A stretch of 48,187 nucleotides of DNA. Origin: an uncultured Collinsella sp. (GTDB lineage: Bacteria; Actinomycetota; Coriobacteriia; Coriobacteriales; Coriobacteriaceae). Shown here piece after piece: positions 7,790 through 17,444 of the stretch. The stretch's first letter is position 1, and every line of letters begins with the position of its first letter. The notes below the pieces were generated by a model. That model was not told the origin of the DNA. It worked only from the letters and a program-made list of their open reading frames with translations, and did not search any database. The stretch lies in NCBI GenBank assembly GCA_900758845.1, contig CAAESW010000082.1, positions 1-48,187 on the forward strand, read 5' to 3'. A program made the position numbers and the translations under genes.

Positions 7790-9943
7790 TTACTGAACTT
7801 TGCTGGCGAACTCGAGGTATTGCATGCGCTGCAGCTTGTCGATCGTCGAGGCGTATGGGCTGTCTTCAGATTCCAAGTCGTAGCGCAGCCCGTCGGCACC
7901 AAGGTAGCCGGCGACATTGATGGTGGGCACATCTGACCTTGTTGCAAGCAGGGCCTTTTGATAGTCGGTGAGCGGGGCGCCGATCTTATTAAGGGTAATG
8001 GCTGCAACCTCGTTTGCCCCGACGGTGTCGTAGACGTTGAGCTCGGTATTGCCGGCGATTTCATAGTTAGCCCAGACAAAATATGTCGACTGATAGATAC
8101 GGAAAGCGTGGCTTGCCGTATCTTCCTGAGGGTACAGCTCGTCGTTGAGAGTCGTTGCGGCGCTCGGCTGATGGTCGCCAAAAAAGACAAGGACAACCGG
8201 TCTGCCGATATTGCGGAGCTCGTTGATAAAGTACTCGAGGTCCCGGTCGGATGCGTTGATGCAGGTGAGATAGGTGTTGAGCGCGCTATTGGCACCCTCG
8301 CTGGCTCCCTCGACCCAATAGTTTGTCAGTTCCTCGGCGGGAACGGTGCCATAGTCGTAGCCGCCGTGATTTTGCATCGTGACGTCAAAGATGAACTGCG
8401 GGGCTTCGTCGGTTCTAAGCAGGTCGAGTATCTTGTCGTAGGTGGCGTAGTCGCATACGCCGGCATGGTAACAGGGCGCACCTTCGAAATCGCCGATTGA
8501 AAGAAAGTCTCCAAAGCCCAGCTGCTGATAGATTTTATCTCGATGGTAGTTGACGGGGTTTTGCGGGTGCATAGCGGTAGCGGTATACCCAAGCTCCTTA
8601 AGGTCCTTTGCCAGGCTGTTGACGCCATTCATCTGATATAGCTGATAGGGGATTTTGCCTAATCCGACAAAGGCCGTTGTCGCTCCGGTCAAAAATTCGA
8701 ATTCGGAGTTCGCCGTTCCGCCACCGGCGACCGAAGCGAGCATGGTGCCGCGAACAAGTGTGTCGGGAAGCGAGTTGTAGAATGCGGGGCCGGTGTACCC
8801 GGCCGCCTGGAGCTGCTCAAAGCACGAAAGGTCGCTAAAACTCTCATTCATGACGGCAACAATCGTCGGCTTGATTTCATTGAACTGGGCAACGGCCGCC
8901 GCGCGCTGCTCGCTCGAGCCATACGTGCTGTCGTAGGTGGCGGCGAGCTCCTGCTCGATGCTCTGCGCCTCATCGGGCGTATAGTCTTCGGGCTTCTCAA
9001 TGGGCAACTCGTTGACCATTTCGGTGAACGAAGTGATAAAACCCTGAGACGCATACGTGGTGATGGGCTGCCAACGGTCAAATCCAAAATTCAGCGCCTG
9101 CTCCAAGTCGATGCTGGAAAAGCCCGAGAGCCCCACAACGGTCACTAGCAGAAAAGCGCAGAGGTTAGCGGCGATTGCGGGGAAGACATGGGTGGGCGTA
9201 CGGAGCTTTCTCGGTCGGATAAGCGAAAGAAGCCCTAGGGAAATCTCCAGCAGGGCTAGAGAGGTTACGATTCCGGCGGTAAAGGTAAACTTGTATCCCT
9301 CGCTCACTTCCATTGCGGTGCCAAGGGCCAAGATATCGCTTGGCAGGATGGCCTCGCCTTTAAACGTTATGACGAAGTGCTCGGCAATGCCAAGGATGCA
9401 ACAGGCGACGGGCACGAGGGCCATGACGCCTCCATGACGCTGTCCCAGCAAATAAAGGGAGAGCAGAACCGTCGCGAGCAGCCCGACGGAAAACCCGAAT
9501 GAGTTGGCGGGAATGCGATAGAACGTTTCGTTACAGGCAATTTCGAGTGAAACGAACGAGAGCGCTGAAACAGCGGCGATGACAAGGATGTCACGGCAAA
9601 TACAGGCAACCGTTCCCGTCGCAAGATCGGTTTGGTCGATAAGTCCCGAAACCAAGGGCTCGACAAGAAGTATGACGGCGGTAGCACCGAGCGCCGAATA
9701 AGAAAGGACCCATAGGGAATTGTCCTCATTTACGAGCAATTGATTCGTAATCCATGCAGCTACCATGCCGAGCGGGATGAGGAGCGTCGCGCACCAAAAG
9801 ACGCGGGCAATGGGCGGCTTTTCATTGTGTTTGATTGAAAAATATACGCGCACCACGACGATGGCCACGATAAGGACGGCGATGAATATGGGCAGATTGG
9901 CCATGTCGCTCGAAGTGATTTCAAGGGGGATATCTTCGGTCAT
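7790..9943 (-). CDS. LTA synthase-family membrane sulfatase/phosphoglycerol transferase
   Basis: A 717-aa polytopic protein. About eight hydrophobic segments occupy the first ~300 residues. An extracellular alkaline-phosphatase-fold domain follows, with TIVAVMNESFSDLS (metal-binding Glu), GGGTANSEFEFLTG (expected catalytic Thr) and FFGDHQPS. This is the layout of LtaS-like enzymes that move glycerol-phosphate from lipids to a surface glycopolymer. The acceptor is not known here. The membrane part is longer than the five-helix Staphylococcus LtaS. The start at 9943 has AGAGGA 6 nt upstream. It is transcribed divergently from uvrA. The 145 bases between it and mrp hold no gene. Confidence 0.85.
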   Translation of the reverse strand: MTEDIPLEITSSDMANLPIFIAVLIVAIVVVRVYFSIKHNEKPPIARVFWCATLLIPLGMVAAWITNQLLVNEDNSLWVLSYSALGATAVILLVEPLVSGLIDQTDLATGTVACICRDILVIAAVSALSFVSLEIACNETFYRIPANSFGFSVGLLATVLLSLYLLGQRHGGVMALVPVACCILGIAEHFVITFKGEAILPSDILALGTAMEVSEGYKFTFTAGIVTSLALLEISLGLLSLIRPRKLRTPTHVFPAIAANLCAFLLVTVVGLSGFSSIDLEQALNFGFDRWQPITTYASQGFITSFTEMVNELPIEKPEDYTPDEAQSIEQELAATYDSTYGSSEQRAAAVAQFNEIKPTIVAVMNESFSDLSCFEQLQAAGYTGPAFYNSLPDTLVRGTMLASVAGGGTANSEFEFLTGATTAFVGLGKIPYQLYQMNGVNSLAKDLKELGYTATAMHPQNPVNYHRDKIYQQLGFGDFLSIGDFEGAPCYHAGVCDYATYDKILDLLRTDEAPQFIFDVTMQNHGGYDYGTVPAEELTNYWVEGASEGANSALNTYLTCINASDRDLEYFINELRNIGRPVVLVFFGDHQPSAATTLNDELYPQEDTASHAFRIYQSTYFVWANYEIAGNTELNVYDTVGANEVAAITLNKIGAPLTDYQKALLATRSDVPTINVAGYLGADGLRYDLESEDSPYASTIDKLQRMQYLEFASKVQ

Positions 9944-10061
9944 GGACGTTCCTCTGTTACGGCAAATTAAGTTCAGTATTAGATTACTGTAACCTTTCCA
10001 CGGCATTTCGAGAAACAAAGCGCCCGATACGCAAAGCTAAAGGTCTGCGAATCTTGTATTA

Positions 10062-10075
10062 CGAACATCTGTGCG
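10062..10075. promoter_or_regulatory. LexA-like (SOS box-like) site upstream of uvrA
   Basis: CGAACATCTGTGCG resembles the Gram-positive LexA box CGAACRNRYGTTYG, with two positions off. It lies 62 nt upstream of the uvrA start, in the 193-bp divergent region shared with the LTA-synthase-like gene. The location fits SOS control of uvrA. The match is imperfect, and no lexA gene is visible in the window. Confidence 0.4.
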
Positions 10076-10136
10076 CGTCGAGTGCGCTAAACTCATCGAC
10101 AGTATGATTCGATGCAATAGGAGGCAAGGAGCTTCC

Positions 10137-13016
10137 ATGTCTGATTCTTCTATCGTTATTCGCGGCGCTCGTGAGCACAACCTCCGTGATATCGATGTTT
10201 CCATTCCGCGTGACCAACTCGTGGTCATTACCGGTCTTTCTGGCTCGGGCAAGAGTTCGCTGGCATTTGACACTATCTATGCCGAGGGCCAGCGTCGATA
10301 CGTCGAGAGTCTTTCGAGCTATGCGCGCCAGTTCTTGGGCCAGATGGACAAACCCGACTTGGATTCAATCGACGGCCTTTCGCCGGCGGTGTCGATCGAC
10401 CAAAAGACGACGTCTAAAAACCCTCGCTCGACGGTTGGCACCGTAACCGAGATTTATGACTATCTGCGCCTGCTGTTCGCCCGTGTGGGCACCCCGCACT
10501 GTCCCGAATGCGGCCGCGTCATTGAGCGCCAGACGACCGACCAGGTTGCCGACAAGGTCTTGGCGGCGGGGGAGGGCCGCCGCGCGTTTGTGCTGGCACC
10601 GGTGGTGCGCGGGCGAAAAGGCGAGTACACCAAACTGTTTGAGGACCTTCGCGCCGAGGGCTTTAGCCGCGTGCGTGTCGACGGTGAAGTGCGCTCGCTC
10701 GACGATCCGATCGATCTGGATAAGAAATTCAAGCACGATATCGAGGTCGTGGTCGATCGCATCGTGATCCGTGAGAATTCTCTGGGCCGTATCGCCGAGT
10801 CTGTTGAGCAGGCGACCGCGCTGGCTCACGGCAATGTAAACGTGTACATGCTGCCCGATCGTGATGCTCCCGAGGGGACCGAGGGCGAGCTGCTGGAGTA
10901 TTCGTTGGCCTTGGCGTGCCCGGAGCATGGACACTCCATTGACGATCTTCAGCCGCGTGATTTTTCGTTTAACGCTCCCTATGGCGCATGTCCTGAGTGC
11001 GACGGCCTGGGCTTTAAGAAAACCGTTGATGCCGAGGCGCTGATCGAGGACCCCTCGAAGTCCATTGCCGACGGAGTCTTTGGTAGCCTGTTTGGCAATT
11101 CGAACTACTATCCGCAGATTTTTGCTGCGGTCTGCAAACACTTTAAGGTGAGCGCCGATACGCCGTGGGAGGACTTGCCCCCTCGCGTGCGTCGTGCATT
11201 TTTGGATGGCCTGGGCGATACGAAGATCTCGGTCGACTACCAAAAGCTCGACGGACGTCGCAGCCAGTGGGATACCAAGTTTTCGGGCGTTCGCAACATC
11301 CTGTACGAACGCTATACCGAGACGACGAACGAGAACACCAAGGCGCGCCTGGAGAAGTACATTCGCGAGGAGCCGTGCTCGAGCTGCCACGGCGCTCGTT
11401 TGCGCCCTGAGATGCTCGCCGTCACCGTGGGCGGCAAGTCCATTTACGAGGTTTGTTGCCTGTCGTGCCGTGAGTCGCTCGAGTTTTTTGAGGGCCTGGA
11501 ACTCACCGAGCGCCAACAGTTTATCGGCGGCCGTATCGTCAAGGAAATCCTGGAGCGCTTGCGTTTTCTGGTCGATGTTGGACTCGACTATCTGACACTC
11601 GATCGTGCCTCGGCGACGCTTTCCGGTGGCGAGGCACAGCGTATTCGACTGGCAACGCAGATCGGCGCGGGTCTCATGGGCGTGCTCTATATTCTGGACG
11701 AGCCCTCGATCGGTCTTCATCAGCGTGACAACGAGCGCCTGATTAAGACGCTCGAGCGCCTGCGCGATATCGGCAATACCGTTATCGTTGTCGAACACGA
11801 CGAGGATACAATCCGTGCCGCCGACTACGTGATCGACATGGGGCCCGGAGCCGGCGTCAACGGCGGGCACGTAGTCGCGGCGGGAACGCCTGCCGATATC
11901 ATGGCGTGTCCTGAGTCGATGACGGGCGCTTACCTGACCGGTAAACGAATGATTCGGGTGCCTGATGAACGGCGCAAGCCCGGTCGCGGCTGCCTTAAAA
12001 TTACGGGCGCTCGAGCCAATAACCTCAAAAACGTTACCGCCAAGATCGAGTTTGGTACGCTTACGGTTGTTACCGGCGTGTCGGGATCGGGCAAGAGCTC
12101 CCTGGTTACCGACACCATTGCGCCTGCCCTTACGAATGTCATTCACCGTTCGACGCGCCCTGTGGGTCCGTATAAGAAAATCGAGGGCATCGAGTGTATC
12201 GATAAGGTTATCGATATCGACCAGTCGCCGATTGGCCGCACGCCGCGTTCCAACCCTGCTACCTATATCGGCCTGTGGGATGATCTTCGCGCGCTGTTTG
12301 CGAGTACGCCGGAGTCGAAGGCGCGCGGCTACTCGCCGGGTCGTTTCTCCTTTAATGTGAGTGGCGGGCGCTGTGAGGCGTGCAAGGGCGACGGGCAGAT
12401 CAAGATCGAGATGCACTTCCTTCCCGATATCTACGTTCCCTGCGAAGCCTGCGGCGGTAAACGCTACAACCGCGAGACACTCGAGGTCACCTACCGTGGC
12501 AAGACCATCTCGGACGTGCTCGACATGAGCGTCACCGAGGCGCTGGCCTTCTTTGGGAATATCCCGCAGATTAAGCGCAAGCTCCAGACGCTGTACGATG
12601 TAGGCTTAGGCTACGTGAGCCTGGGCCAGCCCGCCACGACGCTCTCGGGCGGCGAGGCGCAGCGTGTGAAGCTCGCCAAGGAGCTTCATCGACGCCAGAC
12701 GGGCAAGACGTTCTATATTTTGGACGAGCCGACGACCGGCCTTCATTTTGAGGACGTCCGCCAGCTGCTCGATGTGCTGCAGCGCTTGGTCGATGCGGGC
12801 AACACGGTGCTGGTGATTGAACACAACCTTGATGTCATCAAGGTTGCCGACCGCCTGATCGATATGGGTCCCGAGGGCGGTAACGGCGGCGGAACCGTCG
12901 TGGTTTCGGGCACACCGGAGCAGGTTGCGGACTGTCCGCAGAGTTATACGGGCAAGTTTTTGGCGCCGTTGCTCAGGCGTGACCGGGAGCGTCAGGCTCA
13001 ACTTGATGCTCAATAA
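10137..13016 (+). CDS. uvrA: Excinuclease ABC subunit A
   Basis: A 959-aa DNA-damage sensor with two ABC-type ATPase halves. Walker A GLSGSGKSSLAFDT is at residue 33 and a second (GVSGSGKSSL) lies in the middle. Two LSGGEAQR signatures and two LDEPS/LDEPT Walker B boxes are visible. Cys pairs for the zinc modules are present (CPEC, CSSC, and CEAC...CEAC near residues 750-780). ATG 10137 has AAGGAG 5 nt upstream; in-frame upstream codons have no ribosome binding site. An SOS-like site lies 62 nt upstream and a hairpin follows the stop. Confidence 0.98.
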   Translation: MSDSSIVIRGAREHNLRDIDVSIPRDQLVVITGLSGSGKSSLAFDTIYAEGQRRYVESLSSYARQFLGQMDKPDLDSIDGLSPAVSIDQKTTSKNPRSTVGTVTEIYDYLRLLFARVGTPHCPECGRVIERQTTDQVADKVLAAGEGRRAFVLAPVVRGRKGEYTKLFEDLRAEGFSRVRVDGEVRSLDDPIDLDKKFKHDIEVVVDRIVIRENSLGRIAESVEQATALAHGNVNVYMLPDRDAPEGTEGELLEYSLALACPEHGHSIDDLQPRDFSFNAPYGACPECDGLGFKKTVDAEALIEDPSKSIADGVFGSLFGNSNYYPQIFAAVCKHFKVSADTPWEDLPPRVRRAFLDGLGDTKISVDYQKLDGRRSQWDTKFSGVRNILYERYTETTNENTKARLEKYIREEPCSSCHGARLRPEMLAVTVGGKSIYEVCCLSCRESLEFFEGLELTERQQFIGGRIVKEILERLRFLVDVGLDYLTLDRASATLSGGEAQRIRLATQIGAGLMGVLYILDEPSIGLHQRDNERLIKTLERLRDIGNTVIVVEHDEDTIRAADYVIDMGPGAGVNGGHVVAAGTPADIMACPESMTGAYLTGKRMIRVPDERRKPGRGCLKITGARANNLKNVTAKIEFGTLTVVTGVSGSGKSSLVTDTIAPALTNVIHRSTRPVGPYKKIEGIECIDKVIDIDQSPIGRTPRSNPATYIGLWDDLRALFASTPESKARGYSPGRFSFNVSGGRCEACKGDGQIKIEMHFLPDIYVPCEACGGKRYNRETLEVTYRGKTISDVLDMSVTEALAFFGNIPQIKRKLQTLYDVGLGYVSLGQPATTLSGGEAQRVKLAKELHRRQTGKTFYILDEPTTGLHFEDVRQLLDVLQRLVDAGNTVLVIEHNLDVIKVADRLIDMGPEGGNGGGTVVVSGTPEQVADCPQSYTGKFLAPLLRRDRERQAQLDAQ

Positions 13017-13036
13017 ATAGGCGATTCAGTTTATGG

Positions 13037-13067
13037 GCGCCATCGACTCCTCGTGATTCGATGGCGC
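13037..13067 (+). terminator. Hairpin after uvrA
   Basis: A perfect 10-bp stem GCGCCATCGA / TCGATGGCGC with an 11-nt loop lies 20 nt after the uvrA stop. The T-tract is poor (TTGCTGT), so it may terminate weakly or only protect the 3' end of the message. Confidence 0.5.
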
Positions 13068-13148
13068 TTGCTGTGTCGAAGTGACGTATGCAGCCGAATT
13101 GGACATATACTTAATCTTTGCGTCCGAATGCGAGGGAAAGGATATGTC

Positions 13149-13649
13149 ATGGCAAAGGCTGTAAAGACGCCAAAAACCAATGCGATGCGCGAGCTGGAAA
13201 GCGCCGGCATTTCCTATGTTCTACATACGTACGAAGACGATGGTGATGAGTCGGTGGGCCTGGGGGTCGCGATTTCGGAGCAGCTTGGCGAGGAGCCCGG
13301 TCAAGGATTTAAGACTTTGGTCTGCGTGACGCCGTCCAACGACTATGTCGTGTGCTGCATCCCTGTTGCCGACGAGCTCGATCTAAAGTCCGCCGCGCGT
13401 GCCGCGGGGGAGAAGTCCTTGGCCATGATGCATGTGAAGGATTTGCTTGCGGCGACTGGCTACGTTCGCGGCGGCTGCAGCCCGGTCGGTATGAAAAAAC
13501 GCTACCGGACGCTCATTGATGAGACGTGTGTCCTTTGGGATACCATTTTTATTTCGGGAGGCAAGCGTGGTTATCAGCTCGAGCTTGCACCCGATGATTT
13601 AATTGCATTTTGCGGGGCGACGGTTGCCGCGATTACGAGAGAGGACTGA
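13149..13649 (+). CDS. ybaK: YbaK/EbsC-family aminoacyl-tRNA deacylase (Cys-tRNA(Pro) type)
   Basis: A 166-aa single-domain protein of the INS/YbaK editing family, which hydrolyses mischarged tRNA such as Cys-tRNA(Pro). Visible family features are the GQGFKTLVC block, the VVCCIPVADELDLKSAARA core and the GYVRGGCSPVGMKKRY loop, which is highly typical of YbaK. ATG 13149 follows AAAGGA; the longer frame from 13053 has no ribosome binding site. It is 3 nt upstream of murJ and probably co-transcribed with it. Confidence 0.9.
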   Translation: MAKAVKTPKTNAMRELESAGISYVLHTYEDDGDESVGLGVAISEQLGEEPGQGFKTLVCVTPSNDYVVCCIPVADELDLKSAARAAGEKSLAMMHVKDLLAATGYVRGGCSPVGMKKRYRTLIDETCVLWDTIFISGGKRGYQLELAPDDLIAFCGATVAAITRED

Positions 13650-13652
13650 GCG

Positions 13653-15335
13653 ATGCCGCAGGAAGAATTGAAGCGCGGAGCTCATTTTGCAAAAGAATCT
13701 GCGCCTCAGACACCCTCGTCCGAAGCTTCTTCGTCGCGAGATGACACTGACGACATGGGCTCGTCGGACTACTCCACGGTTGGTCGTTCCGCCGGGCTTA
13801 TGACCATCCTGACTATCGTGTCTCGCGTCACCGGTTTTATCCGCACGTGGGCAATGGCGGCCGCTATCGGCATGTCGCTACTCTCGTCCTCCTATCAGGT
13901 CGCCAACAACCTGCCCAATATGCTCTACGAACTCGTGATGGGTGGCATGCTCGTGACGGCGTTTTTGCCCGTGTACATGGGCGTGAGGCGTGAGCAGGGT
14001 CGCGAGGCCTCGAACGAGTACGTGGGCAACCTGCTCGGCATTCTGCTTTTGGTGCTGGGTGGCATTTCGTTGCTGGGGACCGTGTTCGCCCCGGGCTTTA
14101 TTTGGACACAATCGTTCCTTTCGGGTGACGGCGGCAGCATGGATACCGCTGCGTTCATGTTCCGTTTCTTTGCCATCCAGATTCTGTTTTATGGTTTGGG
14201 CTCGGTGTTCTCGGGCGTTCTCAACGCACACCGCGACTACTTCTGGTCGACGTTTGCCCCGGTCCTCAACAATGTGATCGTCATTGCGAGCTTTATGGGT
14301 TTTGTGCCCGTGTCCGCACAGTTTGGCGAACGTGCCGGCATCATCTTGATTGCGGCCGGTACGACCCTCGGTGTCTTTGTTCAGATGGCATGTCAGATCC
14401 CCGCGCTTGGCAAGCACGGCGTGCATCCCCATATCCATATCGACTTTAAGGACCCCGCACTGCGCCAGACGATTGCGCTCGGTATCCCGACGCTGCTCGC
14501 CACGGTGTGCATGTTTGTCTCGACTTCTATCACCAACGCTGCCGCGCTGGTGGTCCAGCCCGAGACTGGTCCTTCCGTCATCGCCTATGCGCGCCTGTGG
14601 TACACGCTGCCCTACGCGCTGATTGCCGCCTCGCTTTCGACGGCGCTCTATACCGAGCTCTCTCACGACGCGCAGGAGAAGGATTACGACAGCGTTCGCA
14701 CGGGCATTTCGCGTGGCGTCGCCCAGATGCTGTTCTTCCTGATTCCGTTCGCGCTGTACCTGATTGTCTTCGCGCGTCCGCTCAACATGATTTACTGTGC
14801 CGGCAAGTTTGATGAGTCCGGCGTGGCGCTGGTGTCCGAGTTCCTTGTCTACCTGGCGTTCTCGCTGCCGCTCTACGGCGTGGTCGTGTTGATGCAGAAG
14901 AGCTTCTCTGCCTTGCTCGACATGAAGCCCTATAGCCGCTATTGCCTGTATTCCGCCATCGGCCAGGCCGGCTCGGTTCTGCTGTTTGGCGTTGTGCTGG
15001 GCTTCGGTATGCCGGCAATCGCGCTTTCGTATGTCGTCGACTACGTGATCTTGGTCGGTTGCTCGCTGTGGTGGCTGCGTCGTCGTCTGCGTGGCCTTCA
15101 GGTCAAATCTATCCTGCATGGCGGTTTCTTTGGCCTTTTGCTCGGTGGCCTGGGCGCTGCCGCAGGCGCCGGCGTCATGTGGGCGCTTGAGCACTTTGTC
15201 GGGGCACTTGGCGGCTCGATTCTGATTACTCTTGGTTACGTTTGCGTTGCGGGTGTCGTCTCGCTTGCTGTTACCTTTGGCCTTGCCGTCGTCCTTAAGA
15301 TGCCCGAGGTCTCGGCGCTGCTTCGTCGCAAGTAG
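13653..15335 (+). CDS. murJ: Lipid II flippase MurJ (MviN family)
   Basis: A 560-aa integral membrane protein of the MOP superfamily expected to flip lipid II during peptidoglycan synthesis. A Ser/Asp-rich cytoplasmic tail of about 45 residues precedes the first helix. The MviN block SRVTGFIRTWAMAAAIG and NLPNMLYELVMGGML match the family, and hydrophobic segments suit 14 helices. GAGAGGA precedes ATG 13653 by 7 nt. It lies between ybaK (3 nt) and uvrC (7 nt), so these three form one transcription unit. Confidence 0.93.
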   Translation: MPQEELKRGAHFAKESAPQTPSSEASSSRDDTDDMGSSDYSTVGRSAGLMTILTIVSRVTGFIRTWAMAAAIGMSLLSSSYQVANNLPNMLYELVMGGMLVTAFLPVYMGVRREQGREASNEYVGNLLGILLLVLGGISLLGTVFAPGFIWTQSFLSGDGGSMDTAAFMFRFFAIQILFYGLGSVFSGVLNAHRDYFWSTFAPVLNNVIVIASFMGFVPVSAQFGERAGIILIAAGTTLGVFVQMACQIPALGKHGVHPHIHIDFKDPALRQTIALGIPTLLATVCMFVSTSITNAAALVVQPETGPSVIAYARLWYTLPYALIAASLSTALYTELSHDAQEKDYDSVRTGISRGVAQMLFFLIPFALYLIVFARPLNMIYCAGKFDESGVALVSEFLVYLAFSLPLYGVVVLMQKSFSALLDMKPYSRYCLYSAIGQAGSVLLFGVVLGFGMPAIALSYVVDYVILVGCSLWWLRRRLRGLQVKSILHGGFFGLLLGGLGAAAGAGVMWALEHFVGALGGSILITLGYVCVAGVVSLAVTFGLAVVLKMPEVSALLRRK

Positions 15336-15341
15336 GTGCGT

Positions 15342-17282
15342 GTGGCCGGTCACGACAACATTCCAACACTCGCCGAGCAGGTTTCGCGCGTTCCCACGCA
15401 GCCCGGATGTTACCTTTGGAAAGATGCCAAGGGCGATGTCATCTACGTTGGCAAGGCGAAAAACCTGCGTTCCCGTATGCGCCAGTACGTGACGCTGCAG
15501 GATGAGCGCCAAAAAATACCGCTCATGATGCAACTGGTTGCGAGCTTTGACTACATCGTTGTCGAAACCGAGCATGAGGCGCTTGTACTCGAGCGCAACC
15601 TGATCGGCCAGTACCATCCGTACTTTAACGTCGACCTCAAGGATGACAAGAGCTACCCCTTTATCGCCATTACAAAGGGCGACCTGTATCCCGCTATCAA
15701 ATATACGCGCGAGCGCCATAAGCCGGGAACGCGCTATTTTGGACCCTATACCGATAGCCGTGCGGCACGTGAGACGATAGATACGCTGCGCAAGGTTATC
15801 CCCATCTGCTCCGCATCCTGTGCGGAGTGGCGTCGTTGTCGTCGTATCGTCGAGTCCCACAAGGGCGAGGAAGACATCGTCAATATGATTTGCGCGCAAA
15901 ACGGGCGCCCCTGCTTTGACTACCATGTCGGGCGCGGCCCGGGTGCGTGTGTCGGCGCGATTTCCCCGGCAGACTATGCCAAGAACGTCAAGCGTGTCGA
16001 GCGCTTTTTGTCGGGCCATCGCAAGGATGTCGTCGACGAGCTGACTTCCGAGATGGCGGATGCCGCCGAGGCACTCGATTTTGAGCGCGCGGCACGCGTC
16101 AAGCGTCGTTTGGAGGTCATCAGGGGTCTGGACGACCGTCAGCAAGTCGTTTTTCCCTCCAGTGTCGATATCGATGTCATCGGTTTCTATCGCGAGGAGA
16201 CCATCTCCGCCGCTTGCGTCTTTGTCGTGCGTGAGGGCCGAACAGTTCGCACCTGCGAGTTCATTCTTGACAAGGGTCTTGATGTTGACGAGGAAGAGCT
16301 CCAGTCGGGCTTTCTTAAGCGCTATTACGACGAGACGGCTGATATTCCAGCTGAGATAAACCTCTCTGTCGAGCTTGAGGATGCGGAGGCGCTGGGGGAG
16401 TGGCTTGCAGGCAAGCGCGAGCGTTCCTGCCATCTCCATAGGCCGCAGCGTGGCGAAAAGCACCGTTTGCTCGATATGGCATCCAAAAATGCGCGCCATG
16501 CCCTCATGCGCTACATGATGCGAACGGGGTACGCTGACGACCGCACCAATCAAGCGCTCCTGGAGCTCGAAAGCGCGCTGGCGCTGCCGGCGCCGCCGAT
16601 GCGTATCGAGTGCTTCGATATCTCGACGCTGCATGGAACCTTTACCGTCGCCTCGATGGTGGTGTTTACCAACGGACGCGCCGACAAGAGCCAGTACCGT
16701 CGTTTTAAAATTCAGGCCGAATTGGACGAGGCAAACGACTTCGTGTCGATGTCCGAGGTTTTGGGACGACGCTATGCTCCCGAGCGCATGGCCGACGAGC
16801 GCTTTGGCTCGCGCCCCGATTTGCTCGTTGTCGATGGCGGTAAGCCGCAATTGACCGCTGCGATCAAGCAACTTGAGGCTCTTGGGCTCGATATACCAGT
16901 TTGTGGCTTGGCAAAGGCCGATGAGGAGGTTTTCGTGCCTTGGGACGAGACTCCCGTCGTGCTGCCGACCGGGTCTGCTTCGCTCTATCTAATTAAACAG
17001 GTGCGCGATGAATCGCACCGTTTTGCAATCACATTCCATCGTGAGTTGCGTGATAAAGCCATGACAGTTTCGGTACTCGATGACGTTCCAGGCGTGGGAC
17101 CCACCAGAAAACGTGCCCTTATGCGCCATTTTGGCTCGATGAAGCGTTTGCGCGCGGCGAGCGAGCAAGAGATCGCGGAAGTTCGCGGCATACCTGCCGA
17201 TGTTGCCAAGGCGGTCCACGAGGCGCTCGTTGCGTGGAATGCCGAGCGCGCCGAGGCGGCGGCTGGCCATTCCGATAGCTAA
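15342..17282 (+). CDS. uvrC: Excinuclease ABC subunit C
   Basis: A 646-aa nuclease that makes both incisions in excision repair. The N-terminal GIY-YIG domain (GCYLWKDAKG, VIYVGKAKNLRSR) cuts 3'. A UVR motif around residue 215 (ALDFERAARVKRRLE) binds UvrB. The RNase H-like domain (IECFDISTLHGT, DLLVVDGGKPQL) cuts 5', and C-terminal helix-hairpin-helix motifs (DDVPGVGPTRKRALM) bind DNA. GTG 15342 is preferred because AGTAGG lies 5 nt upstream; the in-frame GTG at 15336, right after the murJ stop, would add two residues. In other Actinobacteria rapZ normally follows, but here the sialic acid cassette intervenes. Confidence 0.96.
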   Translation: MAGHDNIPTLAEQVSRVPTQPGCYLWKDAKGDVIYVGKAKNLRSRMRQYVTLQDERQKIPLMMQLVASFDYIVVETEHEALVLERNLIGQYHPYFNVDLKDDKSYPFIAITKGDLYPAIKYTRERHKPGTRYFGPYTDSRAARETIDTLRKVIPICSASCAEWRRCRRIVESHKGEEDIVNMICAQNGRPCFDYHVGRGPGACVGAISPADYAKNVKRVERFLSGHRKDVVDELTSEMADAAEALDFERAARVKRRLEVIRGLDDRQQVVFPSSVDIDVIGFYREETISAACVFVVREGRTVRTCEFILDKGLDVDEEELQSGFLKRYYDETADIPAEINLSVELEDAEALGEWLAGKRERSCHLHRPQRGEKHRLLDMASKNARHALMRYMMRTGYADDRTNQALLELESALALPAPPMRIECFDISTLHGTFTVASMVVFTNGRADKSQYRRFKIQAELDEANDFVSMSEVLGRRYAPERMADERFGSRPDLLVVDGGKPQLTAAIKQLEALGLDIPVCGLAKADEEVFVPWDETPVVLPTGSASLYLIKQVRDESHRFAITFHRELRDKAMTVSVLDDVPGVGPTRKRALMRHFGSMKRLRAASEQEIAEVRGIPADVAKAVHEALVAWNAERAEAAAGHSDS

Positions 17283-17374
17283 ACACGAGCCTAAACAACT
17301 GATATACATGATTGCGCGATTTTCAACCATTTATTTCGCCATGATTGCCTGCTGGTTTCGGGTTTTATTAACGC

Positions 17375-17386
17375 TAAAACGTTTGA
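17375..17386. promoter_or_regulatory. AAAACGTTT half-palindromic site upstream of the sialic acid operon
   Basis: TAAAACGTTTGA shares its 10-base TAAAACGTTT core with the perfect palindrome upstream of gap (30010-30023). The central CG within an A/T palindrome is the style of LacI-family operators. It overlaps a possible -35 (TTGACT, 17383-17388), but no well-spaced -10 was found. Confidence 0.3.
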
Positions 17387-17444
17387 CTAACCCAAGCGAA
17401 AACCCTGCTATCCTGCGGGTTGACGAAGACTGATATCTCACCTC

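Noticed and set aside
13878..16871. A 997-codon minus-strand open frame over murJ and uvrC
   Set aside because: Both plus-strand genes are unmistakable. The antisense product is rich in His, Arg and Gln with no recognisable motif.
17383..17414. TTGACT / TATCCT as promoter of the sialic acid operon
   Set aside because: The spacer is 20 bp and the -10 is poor, so no promoter was assigned there.
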